Assembly (NCBI GenBank): GCA_965240325.2
Contig: OZ251233.1
Location: forward strand, 806,001 to 870,000
From: Rebecca billardiae RCC1528
Lineage: Eukaryota > Haptophyta
Direction of reading: 5' to 3'
Length of the DNA: 64,000 nt
Below, piece by piece: positions 1 through 11,900 of this stretch. Every line of letters begins with the position of its first letter. Positions within the stretch are counted from its first letter, which is position 1. The translations under genes were made by a program, and so were the position numbers. The notes under the pieces are model-generated. The model saw nothing but the letters and a program-made list of their open reading frames with translations. It was not told the DNA's origin and ran no database searches.

Positions 1-1123
1 ACGCGTCGGCGACAAAGACCTTGCGGCGCACGTCGTAGTCAAACTTGTTGAACGTGTCGTAGATCATCTTCTCCTTGGAGAGCTGGAAGTTCCACGAGCC
101 GTAGTGCTTGCCCACCTCCGTCAGCATCGACTTCTTCATCTCCGCCGTCGTGCGCAGGATCTCCGCCGACTCCTCGAGCCGCTTGTCCACCTCCGCCGTC
201 ATCGTCGCCTTGTCGGCGGCCATGTCGGGGTAGGCGTAGAGCGTGCCGCCAAAGTAGGTGGCGATCTTCGAGATCTTGCTCTTGAGCATCTCGCCCGCGA
301 CGAAGATCTGCGCGCGGTGTGCGTGCGGCGCGCGGCGCGAGGGCGGCACGCGGTGAGCGTCGGGCGCGCGCGCACGCGCCGCGCCGCGCGCCGCGCGCCG
401 CGCGCCGCGCGGGCTCGGCGACGCTGCGGGCTCCGAGCGCAGCCGCGGCGCACGCACCATGAAGAAGTCCTTCTCGACCTCGTGCTTCTCGTGCGTCTTG
501 AGGTCGTAGTCGTGGAGGACCTCGTCGATCGGCTTCGAGTTCACGATCGCGTTGCCGCGCGTCGAGCGGAACACCACGCGCTGGAACGACTGCATCGACA
601 TGCGCGGCATCACGCCGGCGACGTACGAGAGCATCGTCGTCGCCGTCGCCGACGCAAAGTCGGTGATCTCGAGCTCGCCGGCCGAGATGCCCTCGACGGC
701 GGAGCCCGGGGCCTGGGCGGCGTAGATCTTGCCGCCCAGGTCGAGCACGTACTTCTGCTCGCGCAGCGCGTTGTGGTTCTTGAGCAGCACCATCTCCTGC
801 TGCGTCATGTGATCGAGCTCCTCCTCCTTCTCCGAGAGCATCGCCGCGAGCGCCTCCGTGGAGGACACCTCGCTCGTGTCCTCGGAGACCGGCACGCCCG
901 ACTCATCGAGAGCGTCCTTGAGCGCTTTGAGCTTGCGGCCCGTCTCCTCAGCGTGCTTCACCTCCTCGGTGAACGCGCGCTTGTGGAATGGCTGGCCCGC
1001 GTTGAGGTCGCGGAACTCCACCAGGCCACACTCGCCAAAGGCCTCCACGACCGAGTGCGCAGCGTCGTTCTGCACGATCATCTGCACCAGCTGCATCTTC
1101 TCGGAGCGGAAGATCGTCCCCAT
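1..1123 (-). CDS. ATP6V0A: V-type H+-ATPase V0 subunit a, N-terminal part (partial, two exons visible)
   Basis: The reading from the ATG at 1123 begins MGTIFRSEKMQLVQMIVQ and continues through GECGLVEFRDLN, the signature start of the 100-116 kDa subunit a of the vacuolar proton pump. The core YVAGVMPRMSMQSFQRVVFR and RGNAIVNSKPIDEVL match the family's conserved cytosolic domain. Exon 1 is 458-1123 (222 codons). A phase-0 intron of 150 bases (308-457, donor GTGCGT, acceptor GCAG) lies between FFM and IFVAGE, and reading resumes at 307 with IFVAGEMLKSKISKIATYFG. The eight-helix membrane domain that forms the proton half-channels lies beyond the left edge. In the family this subunit anchors the V1 stalk and carries protons across endomembranes. 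The intron contains low-complexity GCGCGC sequence. The gene is divergent from the LC8 gene. The family call is very secure; the C-terminus is not visible. Confidence 0.93.
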   Translation of the reverse strand, partial: MGTIFRSEKMQLVQMIVQNDAAHSVVEAFGECGLVEFRDLNAGQPFHKRAFTEEVKHAEETGRKLKALKDALDESGVPVSEDTSEVSSTEALAAMLSEKEEELDHMTQQEMVLLKNHNALREQKYVLDLGGKIYAAQAPGSAVEGISAGELEITDFASATATTMLSYVAGVMPRMSMQSFQRVVFRSTRGNAIVNSKPIDEVLHDYDLKTHEKHEVEKDFFMVRAPRLRSEPAASPSPRGARRAARGAARARAPDAHRVPPSRRAPHAHRAQIFVAGEMLKSKISKIATYFGGTLYAYPDMAADKATMTAEVDKRLEESAEILRTTAEMKKSMLTEVGKHYGSWNFQLSKEKMIYDTFNKFDYDVRRKVFVADA

Positions 1124-1450
1124 GGCTGCAGACGCCCCCCTGGGCCCTCGCGCTGCGCGGTGCTGCTCTCCACCACCACCACCTTCGGCACTCCGATGAA
1201 GGCCGAGTGATTGCGGGGTCTGCAGTGCAGCGCGGGCAGGCCTGCCCGGGCGGGGCCGCAGCGAGGGTATCGGGCGAAAGTCCGGGAGGTCCCGAATCCC
1301 GCGCTGCCCAAGGGCTTGGTCCGGGTGGACCTCCTGAGTCCGGGAACTGGGCAGCCGCCATCGTCGCAGCTTGGCTTGCAGCGGTTTTTTAGTCTTGCAG
1401 CGGCGCAGGCAGTTGCACGCACTCGACCGGCGGGGTCGCGAAGCGTGACC
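1124..1450. promoter_or_regulatory. Divergent intergenic region between V-ATPase a and LC8
   Basis: These 327 bases separate two start codons pointing in opposite directions, so they should hold both promoters. The stretch is GC-rich with several CCCGGG/GGGCGG-like motifs. I see no TATA box. Confidence 0.4.
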
Positions 1451-1922
1451 ATGGCCGTGCGCGATGTCGTCAAGATGTGCGACATGCCCGAAGAAATGGA
1501 GCAAGGTACGCGCGTCCGATTGCTCCGCACGCCAAGTCCCGGCGAGCGCAGCGCCGTTTGGCAGCGGCTGAACGCGCCGCGCCCGCTGTCGCTGTGACCG
1601 CCCGCGCAGATGCCATTGAGGTGGGAGGCAGGGGCCTCGACGAGCTCAACTCGGAGAAAGAGGTTGCACAATATCTCCGCTCGTACTTTGTCAACAAGGT
1701 GCGAGCACGTGCGCACCGCGCATCGCTGCCGGCCGCCGCTGATCAGAGCGCGTCGTGCGCGCTTCGCTCTGGCGGCCGGCGTTGTGTGCATGTGCGCAGT
1801 ATGGGGGCGTGTGGCACTGCATCGTTGGGCGCAACTTTGGCTCGTTCGTGACGCACGAAGCAAAACACCAGATCTACTTCTACAGGGGACAAACAGCGAT
1901 CTTGCTCTTCAAAACGGGCTGA
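1451..1922 (+). CDS. DYNLL: Dynein light chain LC8 type (three exons)
   Basis: Three exons join into an 88-residue protein, almost exactly the usual LC8 length of 89. Exon 1 is 1451-1505, exon 2 is 1610-1698 and exon 3 is 1800-1922, with the stop at 1920. The introns are 104 and 101 bases, with donors GTACGC and GTGCGA and acceptors GCAG. The protein starts [18 protein letters not shown], continues [20 protein letters not shown] and SYFVNK, and ends with the hallmark [23 protein letters not shown] and [10 protein letters not shown]8 is a homodimeric hub that binds short linear motifs in dynein intermediate chains and many other partners. In algae it is also part of axonemal dynein and radial spokes, so its presence fits a flagellated or dynein-using cell. 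All exon phases agree and nothing is missing. Confidence 0.95.
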
Positions 1923-2449
1923 CACGACAGCGGCTCGCACACATGGGGTGTGTTGAAGCTCGCCGAGTCCACGGCAGGCCTCGCTTCTCGCCGGTCCGGG
2001 CGGCACTGTCGCACGGTGCCGTCGCCGTTATCGCTGCGATTACGGGTACCGCGATGATGATGGGGCGGCGGGGCCGTGGATGGCATCAGGCCTTCCGCAT
2101 CGACAGTCGACATTCCGGGCGTGGCGGCAGGCGGACCGGACTCTGGAGACAGGAGAGTGCGCGCCAGCGCGAACGCGGGTCCGCCGGTGAGCGTCGCACA
2201 GCCCGGTCTCGGATCGGCGAGTGGGCGAGTGGCGGCGGATGCAGTCACAGACGCCGTTGTGTCAGTGGCACATGGTCTGCAGCGTGTGGACCCGTGCCGC
2301 AGCACATTCGCTCCTGAGAAGCCTGCTAGTTATGCCACATCGGCACATGTCAATACACGGTCGGATGTGACTTTCGGCACCTGGTCCTGGTCCTGCGCCG
2401 GCCGCTGCGCTCCGGACTTTCTGGGGTGAAGATCGGAATACGCGCCAGC

Positions 2450-3586
2450 ATGGTGCCGCTGGCGTGCTGCCTTGTCGCCGCGGTGACGAACGGTGTGGCG
2501 GGCTCGAACCTTGTGCAACGCGCCCTCGTTGGCGCTCTCCAGTCCGTGGTCGACTCACCGCTGTACCGCCAGGTCGTCGTGCCGCAGGCACGCGCCACCA
2601 TGGTGCGCACGGCTGAAGCGAACGGGATCGACTGGGGCGGAGCGCTGGACTGGATCCGCGCGCAGGGCTTCGACGAGGCCGAGGTAGATTCGCTTGCGCG
2701 CGGCGTCGAGGTGCCCGCGTACTACCGCGCGCCGTTTCACGCTTACGACGAGGGTAACCTGTGCTTCGAGGCCGCGTGGGAGCAGGAGATTGCGAGCGCG
2801 GCGGTGGGCGCGCGCAACTTTCCGCTCGCGCCCGACGGCGAGGAGGCCTTCCGCACGAGCTTCGACGAGGCGCTCGCGTCGATCGGGGCGACGTGCCCGG
2901 AGGGCGGCGTGCTGGTCGACGTGGGCTGCGGCACGGGCACCTCCACCCGCCGCCTCGCGCGCCAGTTCCCGCGCGCCGCCTCCGTGCTTGGCCTCGACCT
3001 CTCTCCGCACATGGTGGCGGTCGGGCGCCGGCTGCTGCAGCTCGCGCCGGCCGACCGCACGCGCGGCGAGTGGATCACGCGCGTGGAGCACGACGCGCGG
3101 ATCTCGCTCGAGGTGCGTGACGCCGCGCGCACGCAGCTCGCCGACGAGAGCGTCGACGTCGTCGCGCTCACCCTCGTGATCCACGAGCTGCCGCCGGCCG
3201 AGATTGGCCGCGCGTGCCGCGAGGCGCTGCGCGTGCTGCGGCCCGGCGGCCAGCTGTGGGTGTGCGAGATGGACTTCGAGACGGATGGATACGTCAAGCT
3301 GCGCGCGAACCCTCTCCTCTTCTCCCTCATCCGCTCGACGGAGCCCTACCTGGACGAGTACGCTGAGTACCACCCAAAACTGGCGAGCGAGCTCGCGGAC
3401 ATGGGATTCGGCAGCGTGCGGCTCGTGGCCGCGACGGGCAGGCATTTTGCACTCGTCGCGACCAAGCGGCGTGCGGGCGAGGAGGGGCTCGAGGCGGTGG
3501 TGGATGACCGGCGCGCCGAGACAGCAAAGGCGGACACGCACCTGCAGACGTGGGAGGCGCGCCGGCAACCCGACGACCCGCAGTAA
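2450..3586 (+). CDS. Class I SAM-dependent methyltransferase, possibly organelle-targeted
   Basis: This is a single exon. The first ATG in frame is at 2450, giving 378 residues; the frame is open a little further upstream, but only a GTG is available there. Motif I is DVGCGTG at about residues 157-163. Motif post-I is VLGLDLSPHMV, and a later strand reads DVVALTLVIHELP, followed by LRVLRPGGQLWV. Together these are a complete Rossmann-type methyltransferase core. About 130 residues precede it, starting with a hydrophobic segment (MVPLACCLVAAVTNGVAG) that could be a targeting or signal sequence. The block around PLYRQVVVPQARATMVR resembles the N-terminus of plastid methyltransferases of the UbiE/MPBQ type in plants and algae. 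The substrate cannot be read from the sequence. The C-terminal 40 residues are charged and probably disordered. Confidence 0.85.
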   Translation: MVPLACCLVAAVTNGVAGSNLVQRALVGALQSVVDSPLYRQVVVPQARATMVRTAEANGIDWGGALDWIRAQGFDEAEVDSLARGVEVPAYYRAPFHAYDEGNLCFEAAWEQEIASAAVGARNFPLAPDGEEAFRTSFDEALASIGATCPEGGVLVDVGCGTGTSTRRLARQFPRAASVLGLDLSPHMVAVGRRLLQLAPADRTRGEWITRVEHDARISLEVRDAARTQLADESVDVVALTLVIHELPPAEIGRACREALRVLRPGGQLWVCEMDFETDGYVKLRANPLLFSLIRSTEPYLDEYAEYHPKLASELADMGFGSVRLVAATGRHFALVATKRRAGEEGLEAVVDDRRAETAKADTHLQTWEARRQPDDPQ

Positions 3587-4027
3587 TAAGCTGCGTTCAG
3601 GAAAGCTGCAGTGACAGCGGCCTGACAGTGTCAGCAGTCAGCACGGGCTACGCCGTATCTACTGACGATTGCGCCGGCCGTGCGGCGTGACGCGCCTGAG
3701 GCGCGGGCGGATTGTGATATGCGGAGTACTACTGCGTCACGCCGTACGTAGACGAATGTGGCCGCCCGACTGTTGCAAGCAGGCCCGCGGACCGTGCTGG
3801 TGAATGCTGGCGCCGGCCGGCCAGATGGCGCGATGTCCATCATCGATGATCAGCAATATATTATTATAGCAGCATCGATCGGCGACGCGGTTCCCGGACT
3901 CGGTGAGACTTGACGAGTCGTCAGTGATTCACTCAGTAGCTAGACCTAGACACCGCTGCTCACTCACTCACTCGGTGGCACTATCGAGATACGGTTCCGA
4001 ACGGCCATCGTAATTCGTATCAACATA
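3587..4027. other. Non-coding stretch with short AT-rich patch
   Basis: Downstream of the methyltransferase. There is an AT-rich patch near 3850-3870 and runs of simple CACTCACTC-like sequence near 3958-3972. I see no gene. Confidence 0.5.
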
Positions 4028-4553
4028 CGCTACAGGCAATCGCGGGCAATAAGGAGCTGTCACGTTAAGAAACTGGGGCTTGCTATCTGCGGATCTGGCC
4101 TAGAAACTGAGGCTAGCGATTGGCTGGTTCGCTATACGCATAGTCACACTAAGAAACGGGGACTACGTCGTCCCGGCTGACGAGTGGTCCGCCGAGGGGC
4201 GAGGGCGGCGAGGCGCAGTCGGCCCGTCGGGGACGCGGCGCGCGGCCCGACTACGAGTACAGGCCAAGTCCCGACTTCTCCTGATGACTGACTCCTGGCC
4301 AGTGCACCGCAGCATCCATGCAACATCATGCCAGATTTGCTCCAAAAAGGCCCAAAATTTTCGTCGGCCTCGCCGGCCGGGCCTAAAGACTCAGCGGGGG
4401 GCTCTGCCCCCCTGCGCCGGCCCCGCGCCTGCGCGGCGGGCGGACCTAGCTAAGAAACTGAGACTCCGTAGGCGCTCGGGCTACCGAACGGCTAAGAAAC
4501 CGAGACTAGCCGTGAGATCTCTGACTTCTTATTGCCCGCGATTGCCTGTAGCG
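4028..4553. mobile_element. Small inverted-repeat element (MITE-like), 526 bp
   Basis: The first 26 bases (4028-4053, starting CGCTACAGGCAATCGCGGG) are exactly repeated in reverse complement at 4528-4553. Inside are several copies of a short motif TAAGAAACNGRGACT (near 4066, 4102, 4150, 4452 and 4493) and a perfect GC hairpin around 4395-4420. No ORF of note is present. Terminal inverted repeats bounding a few hundred non-coding bases fit a miniature inverted-repeat transposable element. Target-site duplications are not obvious by eye. Confidence 0.55.
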
Positions 4554-5017
4554 ATATCGGCCTGGAGGAGGTCCGCGTCGGGCGTCTCCCAAACAAAGCA
4601 GCTGCTGGTCGTTTGCTGCTGCGCTGCTGCGTGGTGCACGTGCGCAGCCGAGGGACGACTTGCTGAGACGAGTTGATGGTGGGCATCCTGTGGTCGAAGG
4701 ACGAGGCGAGAGACTGTACCTGGCGCGCTACGTCCTCGATCTAAACTCGTGCGGCCCGGAGTACCGGTGATGCTGACGGGAGCAGCGTCGGCCTGTGAGC
4801 GGCCAGCGCGTCATTCTGACCGCTGCAACACCAGCATGCGCTCTATGGCATTGATGAGCGAGCTAGCAAAGCGCTCGACCCGCCAAAGCAGCAAATTGGC
4901 ACTTGGGGGCCATGCTGATGCTGTCCCGTGTACGCACGTTGTGTGAACGGGAGCAGCATCTGCAGCGGCAGTCGCGTGCGGCGCGGGTGTCCGGAGGTGC
5001 TGCGGGAGCTGCTCGTG
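4554..5017. other. Non-coding stretch
   Basis: No convincing ORF, repeat or RNA was seen between the inverted-repeat element and the small minus-strand ORF. Confidence 0.4.
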
Positions 5018-5326
5018 TCATGAACACCCAGCTGTATTACTCTGTTGCGGCGGGCAAGAGCTCAGTGTGGCGGGATCGCCACTCTCGCCACCCCTCAAGC
5101 CATTCCCTGCAGCTTGCATGCCCGCCACGTGGTCCCAGAAGGCCGTCCATGCTTGTACCAGATTGCGCGTGGCGAGCATGAATACGATCCACGCGAGCAC
5201 GATGCGCAGAATGGATTTGACAGTGAACCATGGGTCGGGTCTGCCCTCCACTCGCTGCTCCTCGAGCACGGGCGTTGCGACCGGCGCCGTCGCGCCGTGC
5301 TTCCGTCGCTTGGCGCTGCCACCCAT
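5018..5326 (-). CDS. Small putative membrane protein or first exon of a larger gene
   Basis: From an ATG at 5326 the frame gives 102 residues: a basic N-terminus (MGGSAKRRKHG), then one clear hydrophobic helix (SILRIVLAWIVFMLATR), then a hydrophilic tail. The arrangement of a tryptophan just before a helix reading ILRIVLAWIVF is reminiscent of the start of CLPTM1-type transmembrane proteins, but too little is present to claim that. A possible splice donor (GTACAA) follows ATRNL, so this may be only a first exon. The reading frame stays open upstream into the 3' end of the adjacent Helitron-like element, which therefore sits immediately before this gene. Not recognised with certainty. Confidence 0.35.
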   Translation of the reverse strand: MGGSAKRRKHGATAPVATPVLEEQRVEGRPDPWFTVKSILRIVLAWIVFMLATRNLVQAWTAFWDHVAGMQAAGNGLRGGESGDPATLSSCPPQQSNTAGCS

Positions 5327-5914
5327 GAGATCGCTCGACAGACCCGGACGCACGGCCGCCGGCAGCCCTGCCCAGGCCGGACCAGCAAAAGCTCCGTGCC
5401 AGCAAAACTCAGCCCTGGCGGGCGGGGGGGTCGGCGGGCCGTGCCAGTGCTGTCGCAATATTTCCCCAGCGGGTTCGCGTCTTTTAGCGGATTGATGACG
5501 CAGGCAGGATGACGAATAACAATGCGACATACAGATGATGGTGAGCTACCCGACGGCACTGACGAATAATAACGCGACAGATGACTCTGGTGCGAGCTCA
5601 CCGACAGTGTGATTGCGCGTGTATTCGTGTACCCACTGCGCTACTCGTCATCGTGCTGAGCCGTCGACTGCGCGCACGCACTGCCAACTGATTGGCGTGC
5701 GACGGGCAGGCGCTTTCCAGGGGATGCCGTTTAGTTTCCGGACAGACGATAGTATATGAACTACTGGATAAGGGGTACCGGTTGGATCGCCGCCGCCAGA
5801 GTTGTGAGAATGGCAACGACGTCCCTATCTATGGAGTGCACACACAATTAAAGGGGGCGCAGCTGGGTGTCACGAATTGAAATTGTTTAAAGCTGTGATC
5901 ACCACAAAACGACG

Positions 5915-8900
5915 CTACTCGTGCCCGTCGGCGCGCGCCGCGCGCCAGATTGTGCACGAGGCGCAGCCGTCGAGCGCACACGCGAGCCGATCGTCGTCGT
6001 CGACGGCGGCGGCGGCAGCGCACGCGGCGTCGCGCACGCCGTCGTCGCAGGCCGCGTCGAGTCGCGCGAGCAGCGCCACCCAGCCCTCATCGCTCATGTG
6101 CGGCGCCATGCGCGCGCGCGTCGCGGCGTCGAGCTCGGCGACGCGCTGGCGCTCGATCTCGGCGTCCGCGCGCCACGCGGCGTTGTTGATCGCCATGAAG
6201 TTCTCGAGCGTGAGCGAGGCGGCGAGCGCAAAGTCGCGCGCGCGGCGCGGGCGCGTGAAGGCGACGTACGTCGACCTGGGCCAGAGCGCCTCGGTGTTCA
6301 GGCCGCTGCTGAAGTCGAGGTGCACGACAATGCGCTTGATCATCTCCTTCTCGCCCACGGTGATGCCCTGCACCTTGAAGAACGTCACGTGCATGCCGGG
6401 CTCGAGCGGCACCATCGTGCGCGAGCAGCAGTGGGCGTCGCAGTCCTTAGCGACGGGCGCGTACGCCACCCACGTCGGCGGCCAGCCCGCGGCAATCGGC
6501 TCGCCCTTGTACGTCGGTTGGTGCACGACGACCGCCGCCGGCTGGTGCTCGGGCGCGCCCTCGCCCGGCGCGTACATGGCGGCGACGCACGTCCCGCGCG
6601 TGGCGTTGGCGATGCCGCACGGCGCGCACAGCTCGGGGTAGCCGCCGCCGTTCGCGCAGCACACGAGCACGGACGAGGGCGCGAGGTGCGTGTACATCGG
6701 CAGCTGCCCGACTTGCTTGTTCGGGTCGCGCGAGGCGCGGCATCGGCCGACGCTCGTCGTGGCGCGCACTGTGGCGGCCGGCTCGTCGCGCGCGGCGGCC
6801 AGCGCGTCGACGCAGCGCACGTTGCCGTCGTTCACGTCGGCGCGCCGCCCCCACACGTGCATCACCTCGTCGACGCGCTCGAACAGCTCGCGCTCCTCCT
6901 CCGACATGTTGCCGAGCACGCGCGTCTGCGCCCAGTCAAAGTCTTGCCGGTCGAGCAGCCCGTGCTTCATGTGGCGTTGGAGCCGCTGCAGCGCGCGATC
7001 GTCGTCGTCGACGAGCTGCAGCCGCTTCTGCTCGGTGAGCACGATGGCGTCCACGAACTCCTGGCGGTAGCGCACGCCGCCCAGCCGCTGCAGCCCCTGC
7101 AGCCGGGCGAGCGGCCAGTCGAGGTTGTTCTTGCCGACGGGGTCGAGCTGCGACGGGTCGCCGGCTACCGTCTGATCGAAGGGCAGCATGCGCGTGAGGC
7201 GCGCGCCGGGCGCCGCCGCCGGCACGGGCATGCCGAGCGCCTGCGCAAAGTCCATCACGACGCTCTCGAACTGGCGCGCCGTGAGCATCGACGACTCGTC
7301 GATTTGCACCAGCTCGAGCGCCGAGCGCAGATCGCCACTCGCCTGGTCGACGCACGCGAGCGCGCGCAGCGCGTTGACGCGCTCGAGGCTCAAGCTGCCC
7401 GCGTCGTCAGCGCCGTTCTTCCGGTCGAGGCGCTCCGGGCACGTGCTTGCGACCGTGCGCGCGCGCGGCGACATCGAAACCGCGGCGGCGCCCGTGGGCG
7501 CGAGTCCCCCGGCGCAGCGCTCGCCGGCGGGGCGCGCGCCGAAGAGGCGGTGCGCGCAGCGCTCTTGTCCGCGCAGAACGACGCTCTTACCCGTGCCCGC
7601 CTCGCCGTGCAGCAGCAGCCGCGAATACTGAAAGTCCGGCGCGGCGCCGCTCGTCGTCGGACTCGTCGCCCGTCGGAGCATGGAGAGCAATGTCACGGCG
7701 ATGGCCGCGCGCTGGCTCGGCGACGCTCGCAGCAGCGGCACGTCCAAAGGCGCGAGCTCGAAGGACCGAACTGTCGCGTCCGTGCGCACAGCGGCGTTCG
7801 CCGTCGCGCCCGGCGTCGTCTGGCCGGCGCCGTTGGCGAGTGCGCTGTGCGCGCGCGAGGCGAGTTGGCGCGGCAGATGGTCGGCCAGCGCGCGCTCGAC
7901 ATCGGCGCCCAGCGCGGCGAGCGCCGTCGGGGCGTCACAGTCGTAAGCGGCGAGACCGCGCGCGAGCGCTTCGCGACCCGCCGCGTGCCAGTTGAAGCCC
8001 GGCGGCGCGGGTCGCACGGTGTACGTGCCCACGCCGTCGTCGGCGCCGCCGGCGAGCGCCGGCGCGACGCGCGCCGCCGATGCGAGCGCCTCGAGATCGT
8101 TGGCGGTGCGCGCGCGATCGGCGCCGTCGTCGCGCTCGCTGTCGGAGGCGTCCGTCTCGCCGTCCGCGTCGCGCGCGTCGGCAGCTGGCGCGCGCTCCTC
8201 CTGTTCGCGTTGCCGCCGCTCCGTGGCGCGCTGCCTCGCGCAAGCGGCCTGCGCGGCGCGCCGGCGCCCGCGGAAGGTGCTCGCGGTGTGCGCGTGCTTG
8301 ATGAGCTCCACGACGCCCGGCGGGAACTCGCCCGACGCCCAGCGCTCGCCCCGCGCGCGCGGCACGTGCGAGCACGGCAGCTCGTTCGCATGCGTGTCGC
8401 ACGACTCGACGGACCGACGGAGCTCGCCGTCGTCGTTCTCGTCGAGCCAGCACGCGTCGAGCAGCGCGTCGTGCGCGGACGCCGTCGGCTGGCCGTCGAG
8501 CATGACGAGCACGTCGGCCTCGGTGAACCACCGCTTGCGCGAGTGGAGCAGCAGCTGCATCGTCGCCCACCCTTGCTGCATCGGCCAGCTCACCATGTAC
8601 GTGACGCCCGTCGCCTGCACGAACAGGTTGCGCTGGCACGGGCACGTCTCTGGCGGCGACGTGTTGCGTGCGCACTGGCAACGCACGAGCCACTCGTGCA
8701 GGCTGAGCCACTCGGAGTAGCCCTCGTCGATGCGCTCCTCGCGGTAGTCGATGTACTGCTGCATGACGGGCTTCTTGGCCTCGACGCGCGACGCTGGCCA
8801 CATCGACGTCGGCGGGCGCGGCGCGGGCTCGCCGTTGGGCATCAGTGCCGTCGGGCGCGCGCGCAGCACGCGGCCGCCGCCCATGCCGACGCGCACCGGC

Positions 8901-11900
8901 CGCGCCGTCTGCCGCGTGATCGGCGTGCCCGAGTTGAGGTGGTTCGCCTGCTGGTGACGGAGCGGCACGAGGCCCACGGCGCGCAGCGCAAAGCTGTATG
9001 CGATGTTGGCGGCGGTGCGCACGTCGCCGGCCGGCGGCGGCTCGGCGGCAGCGGCGGCCGGCGCGCCGTGCGCAGCGGCTGCGCCAGGCGCGCCGAGCGA
9101 CGCGGCGGCCGGTGCGCCGGGCGGTGCGCTGTCGAGAGCGTGGTCGGGCTCGGCGGCCGGGGGCGTCGCGTCGGTCGTCGCGTGCGCCGTCGCGGCCGTG
9201 GGGTCGCTCGCGTCCGCGTCCGTCGGCGGCGGCGCCAATGCGCGCGGCTCGTTGGCATCTGTGGGCGGCGGCGGCAGGGCAGGCGGCTCGAGCAAGCTGC
9301 GGTACAGCCGCCGGCACTGATCCTCCGTGTCGTGCGTCTTGAACGCGTAGTCGCACACGTAGTGCACGTGCTCGAAGATGAGGTCGCCGGCCGAATCGCG
9401 CGTCTCCACCGCGATGATCAGCTTCGTGTCGTTGTTGCCCTGCCACGACGTTCCGCTGCGCGGCTGTGCGAGCCGTGGCCAACAGTCCGTGGGGCTCTCG
9501 TACCGGTAGTGCCGGCCGTGCTGCACGAAGTGGCCGTCGCCCGAGTCGATGGCGCGCGTCTCGGCGACCACGAGCCGCTTGTCGAACGTGGCGATGCCGA
9601 AGCGGCACTTCCAATGCGTCTCGCCGTCCTCGTCCGAGCGGATCGCCTCCTTCACCTTGTGCAGGCAGTACGAGCACATGCACGTGTGCATGCACGACGC
9701 GTTGCACGAGTCGATGCGCCACCGGAAGAGCTTGGCCTCCGAGCCGTACATCTCGGGCAGCGTGCGCGCGCACGGGTGGGCCGCGCCGCGCGGCACGCGC
9801 GCCGTGCCCGCCGGCTTGCCCCACTCCGCCGTGTTGGGCTCGTGCGCCTTGCTGTCGTCGTTCCACGTCGTGCCGGCCGGGTGGTAGGAGTCCACCTGCC
9901 AGGTCGACCAACCGTCCGCGCGGCGCACCTCGCAGCCCAGCTCGTCGTCGTGCACGTACTCGTCGGCGGCGGTCGTGTGCAGCACGGCGTGCAGCTGCGT
10001 CGCAAAGTGGCGTCGGAAGGTCTCGTCCCACTCGCGCACGCTCTTGGCGCGCTCTGCGGGGGCGCCGTCGTCATCGGCGTCGATGGGCTCCTCGGGCGGC
10101 CGACCCTCGCCCTTCTCGTCGCGCGTCGCGCGCTCGGCCTTGTCCCGCGCGCCGTTGACCGCGCGCGAGGCGGCGTGCGAAACGCCGCACCCGTGGCTGT
10201 GGATGAAGCTGCGCAGCTCGGCGTACTCGTACTTCCACATCGCGTCGTTCATGTGGTCCGCGTGGATGCCAACGGTGTTATGAAAGTTCACGCAGCGCCA
10301 GTCGAAGTACGCTGTGACGATCTGTGGCATCGAGCGGATGGCGTTGCGCAGCTGCGCGCGCGGCTTGTGCTCCCAGAGCTCGAGCGTGGTGCGGCGCGCC
10401 GCGGCGGCGTCGTTGCCCATCGCGGCGGCGGCGGCGGTGGCGTGCTCGGCGGCCGCGTCGCGCAGCGCGCGCGCGAGCGGCAGCCACCAGTACTCGGCGC
10501 ACGCGCGCGAGAAGAAGACGAACGACGGCGGCATGCACTCCATGTTCTCCACCTCGGTGAACGTGCGCTCGTGGTACATGGCCAGCATCTCCTTCATCTT
10601 GGTCTTGGTCGAGGACGAGGTGCCCGGGACGTTGCCCGTGAGGCCGTACAGCGCGTTGAAGATCGTCTCGTCGCCGGCCTCCATGCGCTCGCGCATCGTC
10701 TCGACGGGCAGGTCGGGCTCGTTCAGGTGCACGTTGATGCCAAACGCCGCCTGGCCGCTCGCCTGCTTCTGCATGCGCAGCCGTTGGAGCACGATGCCGA
10801 CGAGCGGGTGCGCGGCGACTCGGCCGGGCGCCGCCCACGTGACGTGCTCGATCCAGTGCAGCGCGTCGAGCGTCTTCTCGGTGGACAGCGTGCCGTCGCC
10901 GCCGCCGCCGGAGAAGACGCGCACGAAGAGGCCGCTCCAGAAGCCGGGGGTCTTCCACGGGTCGACGAGCGCTGCGCGTCGGCGCTGCAGCGCGGCGGCG
11001 GCGACGCCGCGGCCGGAGCGCACGTAGGCGTCGCGCGCGGCCTCGCCCACGGAGTCGGCGAGCGACTGCATCAGGGCCTCGTGCACGTCCACGTCCGCTG
11101 GGATCTGCACGAAGCCCGCGACCTCGTCGGCGTCCACCTCGGCGTCGTCGCCGGCGCGCGTCCACCGAGGGCGCCCGTTCACGTCTGCGTCGGCTGCGCC
11201 GGCGTCCGGGTGGCCCGGCGGCACGCGCACGACGAAGAGGTCGTTGGGCACGGCGCCCTCGGGGAGGCTGGCGAGGCTCTCGTGGCGCACGTTCACGTCG
11301 TGGAACGCGGGATTGGGCATTCGGTCGCGGCGGAAGAAGCGCCCGCGCAGGGGCGTGTGCGCCGCCGAGCCCGTGTGGGTCAGCACGCCGTTGTGGTCGT
11401 TGTACGGGTAGCGCACGTAGTTGGCTGCGGCCTCGCCGAGCGGCACGGCGGCGTGCCCCCCCTGCGGCACGCCGACGCACAGCGAGCGGATGGCGAGCGC
11501 CAGCCGCGATCGCGACACGACGTAGCGCTTGCGCAGCCGCCGCTCGCCGCTCGCGGTGGTGGGCACGACGACGACGTAGTCCACGTCCGTCGGCAGGCGC
11601 GGCAGCCAACGGCTCACCTTCACGTCGTCGATGAGGAAGGTGATGCAGCCGCGCTGCTCGAGGCCGGCGCCGCCCTGGAGCGCGTGCAGGGTGGCGGCGC
11701 ACGCGTACTTGCCCAGCAGCTGCAGCTCGAACTCGGTGCACGGCAGCAGGTACTCGGACACGGGCAGGAAGTGCATGTTGTTGTGGTGGAGGTCGCTGGA
11801 CATGTCGCCGGCGGGGCTGGAGAAGCCCGAGTAGGGGTGTGCCTTGAGCTCGTTGTTGTCCGGCGTGCGGCGCCGCGCCGCGCTGGTGTTCAGCGCCATG

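Noticed and set aside
2426-2449. GTG start upstream of the methyltransferase ATG
   Set aside because: Nuclear genes normally start with ATG; the first ATG is at 2450.
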